Source: Opitutia bacterium (lineage in GTDB: Bacteria; Verrucomicrobiota; Verrucomicrobiia; Opitutales; Opitutaceae). Taken from it: DNA of 64,000 bases. Of the stretch, positions 36,781-46,240 are shown in pieces (within the stretch, counting starts at the first letter, position 1; every line of letters starts with the position of its first letter). The translations under genes were made by a program, and so were the position numbers. The stretch lies in NCBI GenBank assembly GCA_947475065.1, contig CANJLB010000004.1, positions 50,757 through 114,756 of the forward strand. The letters run 5' to 3'. The notes under the pieces are model-generated. The model saw nothing but the letters and a program-made list of their open reading frames with translations, was not told the DNA's origin and did no database searches.

Positions 36781-36903
36781 GGGAAAAGGGGTCAACAACA
36801 AAGGCTGGCATGCGGGGTGTCAACCCCTGTTTTGCACACAAAACCTGTTTTGGGCAGATTGGAAGGAAGGCCAGGACCCTCACGGCCACAACCGGCCACA
36901 CGT

Positions 36904-37626
36904 TCAGAAGCCCACCGTCACGCCCGCCATGAAAGTGGTGAGGTTGTGCTTCGTGCCCTTGAGGTTGCTCGAGTCGTATTGTGCACCGAGGGTGAAGGTG
37001 GCGTTGCTGGCGATACGATAGGGCAAGCTGACGCCTGCGCCCCAATAGGCATAGTCTGTGCCCACGGCGGCCCGGGTAAAGCCGGCGTAGCCCGCGTGAA
37101 CGTCGAACCTCAAGGCGAAGCCGAACTTCTCGGCCGGCAGGGCCGCGCTGAGCGAGCCGATGAAATTATAGCTTTTCCGGGTGAAGTCGTAGTAGCTGTA
37201 AAGCGCAGGGGTGAGGCCCTGCGCAATGACACCGCCCTTGAGGCCCGCGTAGACCTCATAGCTGGTGTTGCCAAGACCCGCTGTATAAAAACCTTGGGGG
37301 AAATGATAGATCCGGGCTCCGAGGTCGAGCTTAACGCCCGCGCCAAGCACCTCGGCGGCATAATCATGGCCGAGATAGACATTGAACTCGTTCTTCTGGC
37401 CGGCGGCGATGGGGCTGTTGAACCATGCCCCCAGATAGGAGTCGTTGGCCGAAAGGTCGAGCGAAGGCTGGATGGAGTCTTTCGCGAGCTGCACGCCGCG
37501 ATAGACGTAGCGGCTGGTGTAAGGCAGGTCGAGCTTGACGGAAAGCTCTGGGGCCGCGGCAGCGGAAACGGACCCAACGATGGGCGCGAGGAGGACAAGA
37601 AAGGCGGACAGGGCGGATTTTTTCAT
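36904..37626 (-). CDS. TorF-like putative outer-membrane porin
   Basis: 240 residues from the ATG at 37626. Residues 1-23 are a signal peptide (KKSALSAFLVLLAPIVGSVSA). The mature protein begins with LDLPYTSRYVYRGVQL, similar to the SDYVFRG start of the TorF/Gcw_chp family, and continues as amphipathic beta strands, each bounded by aromatic residues, ending in FMAGVTVGF, a C-terminal phenylalanine typical of barrel proteins. It probably forms a small beta-barrel in the outer membrane. The substrate is unknown. Confidence 0.75.
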   Translation of the reverse strand: MKKSALSAFLVLLAPIVGSVSAAAAPELSVKLDLPYTSRYVYRGVQLAKDSIQPSLDLSANDSYLGAWFNSPIAAGQKNEFNVYLGHDYAAEVLGAGVKLDLGARIYHFPQGFYTAGLGNTSYEVYAGLKGGVIAQGLTPALYSYYDFTRKSYNFIGSLSAALPAEKFGFALRFDVHAGYAGFTRAAVGTDYAYWGAGVSLPYRIASNATFTLGAQYDSSNLKGTKHNLTTFMAGVTVGF

Positions 37627-37820
37627 GGTGCGGACAGCGAAAGGGTGAAGACGGTTTGCTTGGCCGGGTCGCCCCAGCCAGACCAGCCAACGCGGCAACG
37701 CGCGCAGTTCAAGCCTATTGCTTGCCCCGGCGTGCCACCTTTGGCAGGATGATGCACTTGGGACGCATATCCGCCCCGTCAGGTTGCAGGGGAGGCGACG
37801 TACCTGCCATTTATTCCAAC

Positions 37821-38216
37821 ATGAAAATACTTCTCACTGCCGCCGGCCTCGCCGGGGTTACTGGCGTCGCACTCGGGGCGTTCGGCGCGCACGCATTCAA
37901 GGACACGCTCACGGCGCACGATGGCGTCCAAACCTGGCACACCGCCACGCTCTATCATCTTGTCCACGCCGTCGCGGCGCTGGCGGTCACCCTGGCTGCG
38001 GGCAACGTATATTTTTCGGTGGCGGCACAACGCCTCCTGAGTGCGGCGGGGGCGTGCTGGCTCATGGGACTGATCGCGTTTTCCGGCTCACTTTACTTGC
38101 TCGCACTCGGCGGCCCGAAATGGCTCGGTCCGGTCACGCCGCTCGGCGGGCTCGCGTTGCTCGGCGGCTGGGCATGCGTCATCACCGCCGGATGGAAAAC
38201 GAACGCGCCTAAATGA
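37821..38216 (+). CDS. DUF423 family small membrane protein
   Basis: 131 residues from the ATG at 37821. Four membrane helices, with the family hallmarks GVALGAFGAHAFKDTL in the first loop and TLYHLVHAVAALAV in the second helix, then SGSLYLLALGGPKWLGPVTPLGG. This is the YwdK/DUF423 family of inner-membrane proteins, with no established function. It stands alone between the TorF-like gene and the CCA-adding enzyme. Confidence 0.9.
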   Translation: MKILLTAAGLAGVTGVALGAFGAHAFKDTLTAHDGVQTWHTATLYHLVHAVAALAVTLAAGNVYFSVAAQRLLSAAGACWLMGLIAFSGSLYLLALGGPKWLGPVTPLGGLALLGGWACVITAGWKTNAPK

Positions 38217-38270
38217 AACCGACGCCAAAGGCATCCCACCACCCCGTTTCGACGCCCCGACGCCGCTCCG

Positions 38271-38334
38271 AGGTGGAACGCGACCTCCGGGCGCGTTTTC
38301 CGAGAAGCGCGCCATGGACGTCGCGCTCCACCTT
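38271..38334. repeat. Inverted-repeat element upstream of the CCA-adding enzyme
   Basis: Outer arms AGGTGGAACGCGAC (38271-38284) and GTCGCGCTCCACCT (38320-38333) pair over 14 bp with one wobble. Inner arms GGCGCG and CGCGCC (about 38290 and 38309) extend the structure. A minimal version of the same outer arms joined directly occurs at 62536-62561. Confidence 0.7.
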
Positions 38335-38346
38335 TCCAACCGCGCC

Positions 38347-39765
38347 ATGAGCACGCCGGCCGCCATCCGCCTGCCGGAGGAGCTCCGCGCTGTGCTTGAG
38401 GCCGTGCGCCGCGCCGGTCGGCCGCGCCTCGTTGGCGGCTGCGTGCGGGACTGGCTGCTCGGGCTGGAGGCGAAGGACTTCGATGTCGAGGTGCCGGGCG
38501 TGACCTTCGAGGAGCTGCACCGCGTGCTCGCCCCATTCGGCGCAACCGATGTGGTCGGCCGCAGCTTCGGCGTCATCAAGCTCCGCCTCGGCGGCGCGGA
38601 ATATGATTTTTCCCTGCCGCGCCGTGAATCCAAAACCGGCGCCGGCCACCGGGGCTTCGCCGTCGCGCCCGATCCTGCCCTGAGCGACACCGAGGCCGCC
38701 GCGCGGCGTGACTTCACCGTCAACGCCATCGCGCTCGACCCGTTTGCCGGCACGCTGATTGACCCGCATGGCGGCGAACGCGACCTGCGCGCCCGCGTGC
38801 TGCGGCACACCGGCCCGGCGTTTGCCGAGGACCCGCTGCGGGTGCTGCGGGCGATGCAGCTCGCCGCCCGCTTTGATTTCACGCTCGCGCCCGGGACCGC
38901 CGCGCTCTGCCGCAGCATCGCCGGCGCATTTGCCGAGCTGCCGGTCGAACGCGTCTGGGGCGAGTGGGACAAGTGGGCGACGAAGTCGGCCAAGCCCTCC
39001 CGCGGCCTTGCCGTGCTGGAGGAAAGCGGCTGGCTGAAACATTTCCCCGAGCTCGCCGCGCTGCGGGGCACGCAGCAGGAGCCCGAGTGGCATCCCGAGG
39101 GCGATGTGTTCACCCACACCCAGCACTGCTGCGACGCGCTCGTGCGGCTCGACGCATGGCAGCGGAGCGACCCGGCCCGCCGCCGGGTGCTGCTGCTCGC
39201 CGTGCTTGCGCACGACTTCGGCAAGCCGTCCACCACGCATCGCGGCGAGAAACGCGGCATGATGCGCATTGTCAGCCCCGGCCACGAGGCGGCCGGCGGA
39301 CCGCTCACGGATGCGTTTCTCCGGCGTCTCGGCGCGCCGCATGACCTCGCCGACTGGGTCCGCCCACTGGTGCTGCATCACCTCGTCCACCACCACGGGC
39401 CGAAGGCAGAGTTCGGCGCGTCGCAAGTGCGCCGGCTCGCCCGCAAGCTCGCCCCCGCCACCGTGGACGAGCTGTGCGAGGTGATGATCGCCGACAGCTT
39501 CGGCCGGCCGCCGCTGAAATCATTCGAAACCATCGCGCTCATCGAACGCCTCCGCGCCCGCAGCCGCGAGCTGGCGTTGCAGCACGCCGCCCCGCGCCCG
39601 CTTATGCAGGGGCGTCACCTCCTCGCGCTGGGACTCACGCCCGGCCCGCAGTTCAAGCCGCTGCTCGACGAGGCGTTCGAGGCCCAGCTCGACGGCGTGT
39701 TCGCCGACGAGACCGGCGGCCTCAAGTGGCTCCGAAAAAAATTGCCCACCGCCCCGCCCGCCTGA
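38347..39765 (+). CDS. cca: CCA-adding enzyme / poly(A) polymerase-type tRNA nucleotidyltransferase with HD domain
   Basis: 472 residues from the ATG at 38347. Class II nucleotidyltransferase: LVGGCVRDWLLG, then the catalytic KDFDVEV carboxylates (about 44-46), RRDFTVNAIALDP and the FAEDPLRVLRAMQLAARF recognition block. From about residue 250 an HD hydrolase domain follows with HTQHCCDAL, LLAVLAHDFGKPSTT and HEAAGG, as in E. coli Cca, which adds 2'-phosphatase and phosphodiesterase activity. Both tRNAs in the window encode CCA, so here the enzyme would mainly repair 3' ends. Confidence 0.9.
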   Translation: MSTPAAIRLPEELRAVLEAVRRAGRPRLVGGCVRDWLLGLEAKDFDVEVPGVTFEELHRVLAPFGATDVVGRSFGVIKLRLGGAEYDFSLPRRESKTGAGHRGFAVAPDPALSDTEAAARRDFTVNAIALDPFAGTLIDPHGGERDLRARVLRHTGPAFAEDPLRVLRAMQLAARFDFTLAPGTAALCRSIAGAFAELPVERVWGEWDKWATKSAKPSRGLAVLEESGWLKHFPELAALRGTQQEPEWHPEGDVFTHTQHCCDALVRLDAWQRSDPARRRVLLLAVLAHDFGKPSTTHRGEKRGMMRIVSPGHEAAGGPLTDAFLRRLGAPHDLADWVRPLVLHHLVHHHGPKAEFGASQVRRLARKLAPATVDELCEVMIADSFGRPPLKSFETIALIERLRARSRELALQHAAPRPLMQGRHLLALGLTPGPQFKPLLDEAFEAQLDGVFADETGGLKWLRKKLPTAPPA

Positions 39766-39951
39766 CAGATTTCAAATTCAGACTTTCGACACAGAGAACA
39801 CAGAGGCCCGATCCGAGTTCACAGAGTGAGAATTATTTTTCCTCCTTCTCCGTGACCTCCTTCCTCCCTCCGTGCCTTCTGTGTCCCAACTTCGTTCTGC
39901 CCCTCCGCCCATTCATCCTTCTTAATTCATCCTTCATCCTTCCCTCCCCCC

Positions 39952-40896
39952 ATGCCCACCCAACTCGACCAGCTCAAGCAGTTCACCAAGGTCGTCGCCG
40001 ACACCGGCGACTTCGCCTCCATGAAGGCCTACGCGCCACAGGACGCCACGACCAACCCCTCGCTCATCCTCAAGGCCGCCGCCATGCCCGCATACGCCCC
40101 GCTTGTGGACCAGGCCATCCGCGACGCCGGCTCCGCCGCCCGCCTCGACCAGGTGATTGACCGCCTGCTCGTCGTGTTCGGCCTGGAGATCCTGAAAATC
40201 GTACCCGGCCGCGTGTCCAGCGAGGTGGACGCCCGCCTCTCGTTCGACACCGCCGCCACCGTCGCCAAAGCGCGCGAGATCATCGCCCTCTACGCCGCCG
40301 CCGGCATCCCCCGCGAGCGCGTCCTCATCAAGATCGCCTCCTCCTGGGAGGGCATCAAGGCCGCCGAGGCCCTCCGCGCCGATGGCATCCGCTGCAATCT
40401 CACCCTGCTCTTCTCCTTCGCGCAGGCCGTCGCGTGCGCCGAGGCCGGCGTGCAGCTCATCTCACCCTTCGTCGGCCGCATCCTCGACTGGCACAAGAAA
40501 AACGCGGGCCGCGACTTCGCCCCCACGGAGGATCCAGGCGTGAAATCCGTCGCGCAGATCTACACCTATTACAAAAAATTCGACTACAAAACCGAGGTCA
40601 TGGGCGCGAGCTTCCGCAACAAAGGCGAGATTACCGAACTGGCCGGATGCGACCTGCTCACCATCGCCCCCGCGCTCCTCGGCGAGCTCGCGGCGTCGAG
40701 CGAGCCGCTCACCCGCAAGCTTGACCCCGCGCAAGCCGCCGCCGCCGACCTGAAGAAAGTTTCCTTCGACGAAAAGACCTTCCGCTTCGCGCAGAACGAA
40801 GACGCGATGGCGACCGAGAAAACCGCCGAAGGCATCCGCCTCTTCTCCGCCGACATCGTGAAGCTGGAGCAGCTCATCGCGCAGAAACGCGGGTGA
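39952..40896 (+). CDS. tal: Transaldolase
   Basis: 314 residues, the TalA/TalB subfamily length. [13 protein letters not shown] near the start, the Schiff-base lysine K127 in [35 protein letters not shown] and [13 protein letters not shown] are diagnostic. It exchanges dihydroxyacetone units between sedoheptulose-7-P and glyceraldehyde-3-P. The leader (39766-39951) is strikingly pyrimidine-rich, with TTCATCCTT phrases and CACAGAGAACACAGAGG, and has no Shine-Dalgarno sequence; no other feature is seen in that gap. Confidence 0.96.
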   Translation: MPTQLDQLKQFTKVVADTGDFASMKAYAPQDATTNPSLILKAAAMPAYAPLVDQAIRDAGSAARLDQVIDRLLVVFGLEILKIVPGRVSSEVDARLSFDTAATVAKAREIIALYAAAGIPRERVLIKIASSWEGIKAAEALRADGIRCNLTLLFSFAQAVACAEAGVQLISPFVGRILDWHKKNAGRDFAPTEDPGVKSVAQIYTYYKKFDYKTEVMGASFRNKGEITELAGCDLLTIAPALLGELAASSEPLTRKLDPAQAAAADLKKVSFDEKTFRFAQNEDAMATEKTAEGIRLFSADIVKLEQLIAQKRG

Positions 40897-40953
40897 CCAT
40901 GATTGCGAAAAGCGCGTAACCAGCCAAACGGAATCAGGCCGATTATAGTCACA

Positions 40954-41334
40954 TCAGTAGCCGCGCAGGTCGAGTCCGGGGACGCGGGCGAAGTGCTTTT
41001 TGTTGTTCGACACGAGCGGCAGGCCGAAATTGAGCGCGGTGGCGGCAATCCAGAGGTCGTTGTCGCCGATGTGCAGGCCGCCGCCCTTGAGGGCGCGAGC
41101 GAGACGGCTGACGGACCAAGCGATCATCTCATCCACCTCGAGGACGGCGTAGAGGGCGAGGTCGCGGTCAACCTCGGTCTGGTGGTCGCGGCCCTCGGCA
41201 AACTCGGCCCACGAGACGCGGGAGATGAAAAAAGGGGTAGTGCGGTGCGCGGCAAGGAAGACGCGGGCGGCATTGCGACGGGCAAGGCCACGGTCGCCAC
41301 CGGCGGCGATAAGAAATTCGGTGTCGAGGAGCAT
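40954..41334 (-). CDS. vapC: VapC-type PIN-domain toxin (ribonuclease)
   Basis: 126 residues. PIN-domain acidic residues are D4 (MLLDTEFLIA), E44 (SWAEFAEG), and D91/D93 (GDNDLWIAATAL). LPLVSNNKKHFARVPGL is the typical end. VapC toxins cleave specific tRNA or rRNA sites when released from their antitoxin. The ATG shares bases with the upstream vapB stop as TGATG (41336-41332), the usual antitoxin-first arrangement. Confidence 0.9.
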   Translation of the reverse strand: MLLDTEFLIAAGGDRGLARRNAARVFLAAHRTTPFFISRVSWAEFAEGRDHQTEVDRDLALYAVLEVDEMIAWSVSRLARALKGGGLHIGDNDLWIAATALNFGLPLVSNNKKHFARVPGLDLRGY

Positions 41335-41606
41335 CAGCGCAGGTCGCGCGAGCGGGCGCGGCGGGCGACGGCCGCTTTGACGCGGACCCAGTCCACACCG
41401 ACGCCGAACTCCCCGGCATCTATCTGGCGGAGGAGGTCGGCCCCGGTGCCCTTGGCGGGTGGGAGGGGGCGCGGACCAGCGGGGCGGATGAAAACCCCCT
41501 CGGCGCGCTCCTCAATGTCCACGGTGGAACCGGGGTTGAGGTGGAGCCGACGCCGCATGGCGACCGGGAGGACGATCTGGCCTTTGGGTGAGAGCGTGGC
41601 GAGCAT
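41334..41606 (-). CDS. vapB: VapB-type antitoxin with AbrB/SpoVT DNA-binding domain
   Basis: 90 residues. The N-terminal swapped-hairpin AbrB domain reads LSPKGQIVLPVAMRRRLHL and GSTVDIEERAEGVFIRP. A proline-rich linker (about 43-50) leads to a C-terminal toxin-binding tail (about 55-75) that neutralises VapC. The pair should autorepress its promoter in the region above 41606. It lies between transaldolase and a broken membrane gene, a common setting for a mobile TA module. Confidence 0.88.
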   Translation of the reverse strand: MLATLSPKGQIVLPVAMRRRLHLNPGSTVDIEERAEGVFIRPAGPRPLPPAKGTGADLLRQIDAGEFGVGVDWVRVKAAVARRARSRDLR

Positions 41607-41855
41607 GATGGGGCGAACGGTGCGCTAACCGGCATGAACGAGCAAGTATGAATTTTTCCAACTTTCCCACCATGATGAGGAAACTCGGCTGCAACCGCCG
41701 CGCCTGGCAAGCTGACCGGGGCCGGAACTCCGGCAGTGTGAATTTTCCCGTGTCTGGAAAAATACCGACCCGCTTTGCATTTTCCCGCCCATGGCGCATC
41801 GTTTGGGCATGGCACCCCGGTGTGCGAAACCCAACCCTGAAACCATGGAGGCGTC

Positions 41856-42319
41856 ATGAATACTGGAACCTTCGTCTCGGACTGGCTGCTGACTCCGCTG
41901 GCGGCCGGCGTGTTTGGTGTGGCGACCATGGAACTCATCATGTGGTTGTTGACCAGAACCGGCTGGGCGCGGGGCAATATGATCGTCGCCGTCGGCGGTC
42001 TGCTGACCGGCAAGCGCGACAACGCCTTCCGGGTCGGTCTGGCCCTGCATCTGCTCGCAGGCTTCACGATTCCCTGCTCTATGCCTGGGCTCTGCGTGCA
42101 GCCGAGTTGACCCATTTGCCGGGAGTGCTGGCCGCCGGAGCCGGCTTGGGGGCGCTGCATGGCATGGTGGTGAGCATACTGCTAGTCTGGGTCATCGCCG
42201 AGCGTCATCCGCTGCAGGAATTCCAAGGCGCCGACTTTGCCATCGGCCTGAGCCACTTCATCGGCCATGTGGCTTATGGCACGGTCATCGGGTTGGTGGT
42301 CGGACTCGCGTCACTCTGA
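41856..42319 (+). pseudogene. Integral membrane protein gene interrupted by a frameshift
   Basis: A good Shine-Dalgarno (GGAGG, 41847-41851) precedes the ATG at 41856. The frame gives WLLTPLAAGVFGVATMELI and a second helix, then GLALHLLAGFTI at about 42070 before running out after PCSMPGLCVQPS. The natural continuation (SLLYAWALRAAELTH, GLGALHGMVVSILLVW, ADFAIGLSHFIGHVAYG) is in another frame ending at 42319. One base is missing near 42071-42075. The restored protein would have about four membrane helices and about 154 residues. The family is not recognised. True decay and a sequencing error cannot be told apart here. Confidence 0.72.
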
Positions 42320-42349
42320 CCAAGTGCTCCGACGAAACCCGACAAGGCC

Positions 42350-43165
42350 TCACGGATTGCGGACGAGCCAGAAGCGGCATTCGTCCGAGAATTCGCGCAC
42401 AGCGCGGGATTCGGCCGCGACCTCGCGGCGAAGGGCATCAAACTCGGGCTTCCAGCCGGTCGCGGCGAGATCGGCGAGGATTTCGGTGCGGTCAGGCAGG
42501 TGCATGAACGTGCGACCAGCCTCGTCCTCAAAATAACGGTCACCAAACTCAACCAGACGCTCGTCCTGCTCGCCGCGTTCCCAGCGCATGGCCTCCAGCC
42601 GCCACAGCGCGCGCTCCGTGGGCGAATGCTCCCGGTCATGGGTGGTGAAGAGAAACGGTGCGCCCGGCACACAGACGGCACGCAACCCGCGCAATGCGGC
42701 GCGGCGACCTTCACGGCCGGGAATCTGCATGAGACCGTTGAACAGGAAAAGGGCCCCGGAGTAGCCAGGGCCGGGTGTAGCGCAGTCAACCTGCCCGCGC
42801 CCGGGAGGCTCAGATGCGTTCTGGTTGTCCGCGCCACGGCTGAGTTGCGTCGCGTCGGCGTGCAGAAAACGGATGGCCGCCGCGCCGCGTTCGGTCGCGA
42901 GGTGGCGGGCCTGGTCGAGCGGCTCGGCGGCGAAGTCGAAGGCGGTGAGATCGCGGTAGCCCAGATCCCACAGCCCGAGCGTCACACGGCCTGCGCCGCA
43001 GCCGGCCTCCAGCAGCGGGGCCGTGCAATCCGGAAAAAAACGCGCGATGAGCCTACGTTCGGATTCCCAGAGTCCGAGAAAGTGAGCGGCCCGGGCATAA
43101 TGCACGACCGAGACCGGATCGTCAAAGTCGGCCTGGACTTGGGCAGAAGTTATTTTTTGGGCCAC
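42350..43165 (-). CDS. Class I SAM-dependent methyltransferase
   Basis: 271 residues from a GTG at 43165; the frame is open further upstream but that part overlaps the neighbour's end and is not conserved-looking. Motif I is LLEAGCGAGRVTLGL, followed by LTAFDFAAEPLDQARHLA (acidic residue after strand 2) and RFLHADATQL (motif III). GYSGALFLFNGLMQIPGREGR is motif IV-like. The substrate is unknown; the FLFTTHDREHSPTERALW segment resembles small-molecule methyltransferases. It follows the conserved unknown gene on the same strand by about 100 nt. Confidence 0.8.
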   Translation of the reverse strand: MAQKITSAQVQADFDDPVSVVHYARAAHFLGLWESERRLIARFFPDCTAPLLEAGCGAGRVTLGLWDLGYRDLTAFDFAAEPLDQARHLATERGAAAIRFLHADATQLSRGADNQNASEPPGRGQVDCATPGPGYSGALFLFNGLMQIPGREGRRAALRGLRAVCVPGAPFLFTTHDREHSPTERALWRLEAMRWERGEQDERLVEFGDRYFEDEAGRTFMHLPDRTEILADLAATGWKPEFDALRREVAAESRAVREFSDECRFWLVRNP

Positions 43166-43269
43166 AGGAAAGGCGGAGGACCGCCGCCCATCAAAAACGC
43201 CTGGCGCAGGGTGCCGCAAGACCGGACCCCTCAAGGCAATCCGACGTGGATCCTGCGGGCGTCGCCGAG

Positions 43270-44757
43270 TCACTTCGCCGCCTGCACCCCGTAGCCGAAG
43301 AGGCCGCGCTTCTTGATCGCAGCGGCCACGGGGGCGGGAACCATCGCTTCCCATGTGGCGTCGCCGGCCTTGATGCGCTGGAGCACGTCACGCGAGAAGA
43401 CGTTGAGGATTTCGCGGTCGAAGCCGACGATGCTCTCGAGATAGTGGTTCTCCAGCAGGTGCGCATAGAGGTTTTGAAGGTTGGGCGAAATCTGCACATT
43501 CCTGGCGGTGATAAGGACGTTGGCGGCAAAGGAGTGGGTGGGCACCGCGCGGTCGGTCGCAGCAGTCTGCCCGGTCGCGACATAGCGGTCGTAGGCCTCC
43601 TGCCGCATCGGGTAAATGTAAAGGCGGACGGAATTGCGGAAGAGCCGCCCGAAGGACTCCAAAATGCCACCAGGCAGGTTTTCGTAGTATTTTTCGTTAA
43701 AAATCTCGACGAGATTGTTCACGCCCATGGCCACCCCGATCATCTCGGAGGTGTAACGGCGGAAATGCGAGGTGAGCCGGAAATACTCGGGATAATTTGA
43801 GATGAGCACCGTGAGACCGATGTCGCCGAGCAGGTCCACGCGCGAGAGGAAGTCCTGCGCGTCGAGCGCGCCGCCCATGAGGAGGTTGTTCATCGTGATC
43901 TCCATGAGCACAACGACGTCCTTCCCCTTCACGGCGGGCTCCTGCATGAACTGCGCAGCGGCACAGTTGAGCATGTCCACGTTGACGTGCGTCACCGGCC
44001 GGAAGCTGCCACGCTCAACCAGAACGGGTTTTTTGTAGAGCACCTCGGAAGGCTGAAGCACCTCGCCGCCGGGACTGAACATCACGGCGTTGGTCAGGCC
44101 GTGGCGCACCAAGTGGAGCGCCATGAGGCGGTTGTCCACGTCCTGAAAGGCAGGGCCGCTGAACTTCAACATGTCCACCTCGACGCGGTCGGCGCCCACG
44201 TTGTCGAGCAGGGACTCGACGAGCCGGCCGGGCTCGTGGTGATAGTAAAACGCGCCGTAGAGAAGATTGGTGCCAACGATGCCAAGCGCCTGCTGCTGGA
44301 GCAGCGCGTCCTTGTCCCACATGCGGACGTGCAGGACGATGTCGCTCGGCGGACCGCCGGGTTCAGTCTGAAAACGCACCCCCATCCAGCCATGAGACTC
44401 GTTGGTCCCCTTGAAATTTCGGGTGGCGACGGTGTCGGCAAACACAAAGAATGTCGTGCGGTCGCCGCGCTGTTCCGCCAGCCGCTCAAGCAGGAGCTCG
44501 TATTCGTGATCCAGCATGAGCGCGAGTCGCTCGCGCGAGACATAGCGCGGGGCCTTGCCATAGATGGCATCGCTGAACGTCATGTCGTAGGCCGAGATGG
44601 TCTTGGCCACCGTGCCGGATGCACCGCCAGCCTGGAAAAACACGCGCGCGACCTCCTGGCCGGCACCGATCTCGGCGAACGTGCCGTAAATCGTCTCGGA
44701 CAGGTTGATCGTGAGCGCCTTGCGGTTGGTGGTGAGTAGGTCGGTGGGCTCGCTCAT
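43270..44757 (-). CDS. Conserved protein of unknown function (about 495 residues)
   Basis: 495 residues from the ATG at 44757. It belongs to a family that, from memory, is widespread in cyanobacteria and other bacteria and carries unreliable database names (nicotinate-nucleotide adenylyltransferase, TonB-dependent receptor); neither fits the sequence. Conserved-looking blocks are YGTFAEIGAGQEVARVFFQ, KTISAYDMTFSDAIYG, FFVFADTVATRNFKG, NVDMLNCAAAQFMQEP and VLMEITMNNLL. There is no signal peptide or membrane helix, so it is soluble. No catalytic motif is evident. It is followed by a methyltransferase and preceded by tolB on the same strand, without tight coupling. Confidence 0.8.
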   Translation of the reverse strand: MSEPTDLLTTNRKALTINLSETIYGTFAEIGAGQEVARVFFQAGGASGTVAKTISAYDMTFSDAIYGKAPRYVSRERLALMLDHEYELLLERLAEQRGDRTTFFVFADTVATRNFKGTNESHGWMGVRFQTEPGGPPSDIVLHVRMWDKDALLQQQALGIVGTNLLYGAFYYHHEPGRLVESLLDNVGADRVEVDMLKFSGPAFQDVDNRLMALHLVRHGLTNAVMFSPGGEVLQPSEVLYKKPVLVERGSFRPVTHVNVDMLNCAAAQFMQEPAVKGKDVVVLMEITMNNLLMGGALDAQDFLSRVDLLGDIGLTVLISNYPEYFRLTSHFRRYTSEMIGVAMGVNNLVEIFNEKYYENLPGGILESFGRLFRNSVRLYIYPMRQEAYDRYVATGQTAATDRAVPTHSFAANVLITARNVQISPNLQNLYAHLLENHYLESIVGFDREILNVFSRDVLQRIKAGDATWEAMVPAPVAAAIKKRGLFGYGVQAAK

Positions 44758-44923
44758 GGGCGGGAAGGTTGGTGAAGGGAAAGCATCGGCACAAGACGCG
44801 ACCTTGGAAAGCAAAGTTCACGCCGCAACGGGCAAAAAAGCGGGAATCAGTGGACTCGCCAGCTCACCGTTTGCCAGCGGCGGCAAGAGGTCCGGCACCT
44901 GTCGGACGCCAAGCGTCGCGCAC

Positions 44924-46150
44924 TCACGGCGCCAACACATCGGCGCGGGAACTTTCGCCAAACTTGCCCGACTGGTCGAGACGCGTGGCCTTGCCCGTCT
45001 CGGTGTCCACGAGGTAGAGCAGACGGACGTTGGCCGCCTTGGCGGTGCAGATCAGATGACGGCCGTCGGCCAGCCACACGGGCTCTTGTGCGTCCGCATA
45101 GGGAATTTTTCCAGAGACAATTTTTTTTGCGTTGCGGTCGGAAAAAGAGGCCACGGCCACCTGATAATTTTTCCCGGAACGCACGGTGAAAGCGATCCTG
45201 TCCGGGTTACTCCGGCTCCAGTCGGGCTCGGCGGCGTAGGAGCTAAGGCCGCCGAGGTCGATTGCCTGCGGCGCGCCGCCAGCCGCAGACATCAGCATGA
45301 GCTGCGGGCCGGTGCCGCCGGAGAACAGGATGCGCGTGCCATCGGGCGACCAGCAGGGGGAGGACTTCACCGTGTCGGAGGACGTCAGCCGCCGCGGGCT
45401 GGGGTTTTGCGCATCGCTCGTGTAGATTTCCGTCCGCCCTTCGCCCGTGAGCACCATCACCACCTGCCGGCCATCAGGACTGAAACGCGCGCCGATGTTG
45501 GTCCCGGAAAAGCTGGCAAACGTGTCGGTGCGGCCCGAAGCGAGATCGTGCAGATAGATGTCCGGACGGTTCTTTTTAAAGTAGCTCGTGAAGATCAGCC
45601 GCCCGCCATCGGGCGACCAGCGGAGCGAAGGCACGTCGGCCCGGTCGGTGGTGACTTGGTTCACATAGGTGCAAAAAATGTCGCCCGTGTAGATGTCGTC
45701 CTTGCCGCCGCGGGTGCTGACGAACGCGAGGCGTGAAGCAAAGAAACCGTTGAGCCCGCTCGTGGCCTTGACCGCCCGGTCGGCGGCGCGATAGAGCGCG
45801 TTGAGGCGGGCGGCGGTGCCGTCTCCGCCCGCGCCGGTGACGGTCTCGCTGAGCACCGCCGCTCCCGCGCGGTCGCGCACGTCCACGCGCACCCGACCGG
45901 CTCCGGCATCGGTGAAGCTGAGGGCAAACTGGACCGCGCCGGCGTCAATCTGGTAACGGCCGTGGGCATTGAACGCGTTGTTTGCGAGAGCCCCCAGGTC
46001 GGCGGGGCTGGCCGCGATGCTGATCCTGATCGGCAGCTCACCGGCGGCCTTGGAAACGACGATGTCTCCGCCCGGCGCGGGCGCGGCCGCACGGCCAGCC
46101 AAGCTGGCGGCAAACAAGGCGACAAGACCAGCAAGGAAATGTAGGCGCAT
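44924..46150 (-). CDS. tolB: TolB-like periplasmic beta-propeller protein
   Basis: 408 residues from the ATG at 46150. Residues 1-22 form a signal peptide. The N-terminal alpha/beta domain (about 30-150) precedes six WD40-like TolB propeller units, each with a WSPDG or similar end: RLAFVSTRGGKDDIY, LRWSPDGGRLIFTS, ARFSPDGRQVVMV, PCWSPDGTRILFSG. TolB links the Tol-Pal complex to the outer membrane and cell constriction. tolA, tolQ, tolR and pal are not in the window. It is divergent from mrp. Confidence 0.85.
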   Translation of the reverse strand: MRLHFLAGLVALFAASLAGRAAAPAPGGDIVVSKAAGELPIRISIAASPADLGALANNAFNAHGRYQIDAGAVQFALSFTDAGAGRVRVDVRDRAGAAVLSETVTGAGGDGTAARLNALYRAADRAVKATSGLNGFFASRLAFVSTRGGKDDIYTGDIFCTYVNQVTTDRADVPSLRWSPDGGRLIFTSYFKKNRPDIYLHDLASGRTDTFASFSGTNIGARFSPDGRQVVMVLTGEGRTEIYTSDAQNPSPRRLTSSDTVKSSPCWSPDGTRILFSGGTGPQLMLMSAAGGAPQAIDLGGLSSYAAEPDWSRSNPDRIAFTVRSGKNYQVAVASFSDRNAKKIVSGKIPYADAQEPVWLADGRHLICTAKAANVRLLYLVDTETGKATRLDQSGKFGESSRADVLAP

Positions 46151-46240
46151 GGAATAAGCGGGATTGGTGGCCATTCCTATTTACAGCCCGGCCCAAGTTC
46201 ACAACTTTAAACCCTCCCAGCCTTCATTTTTCTCCACGCC

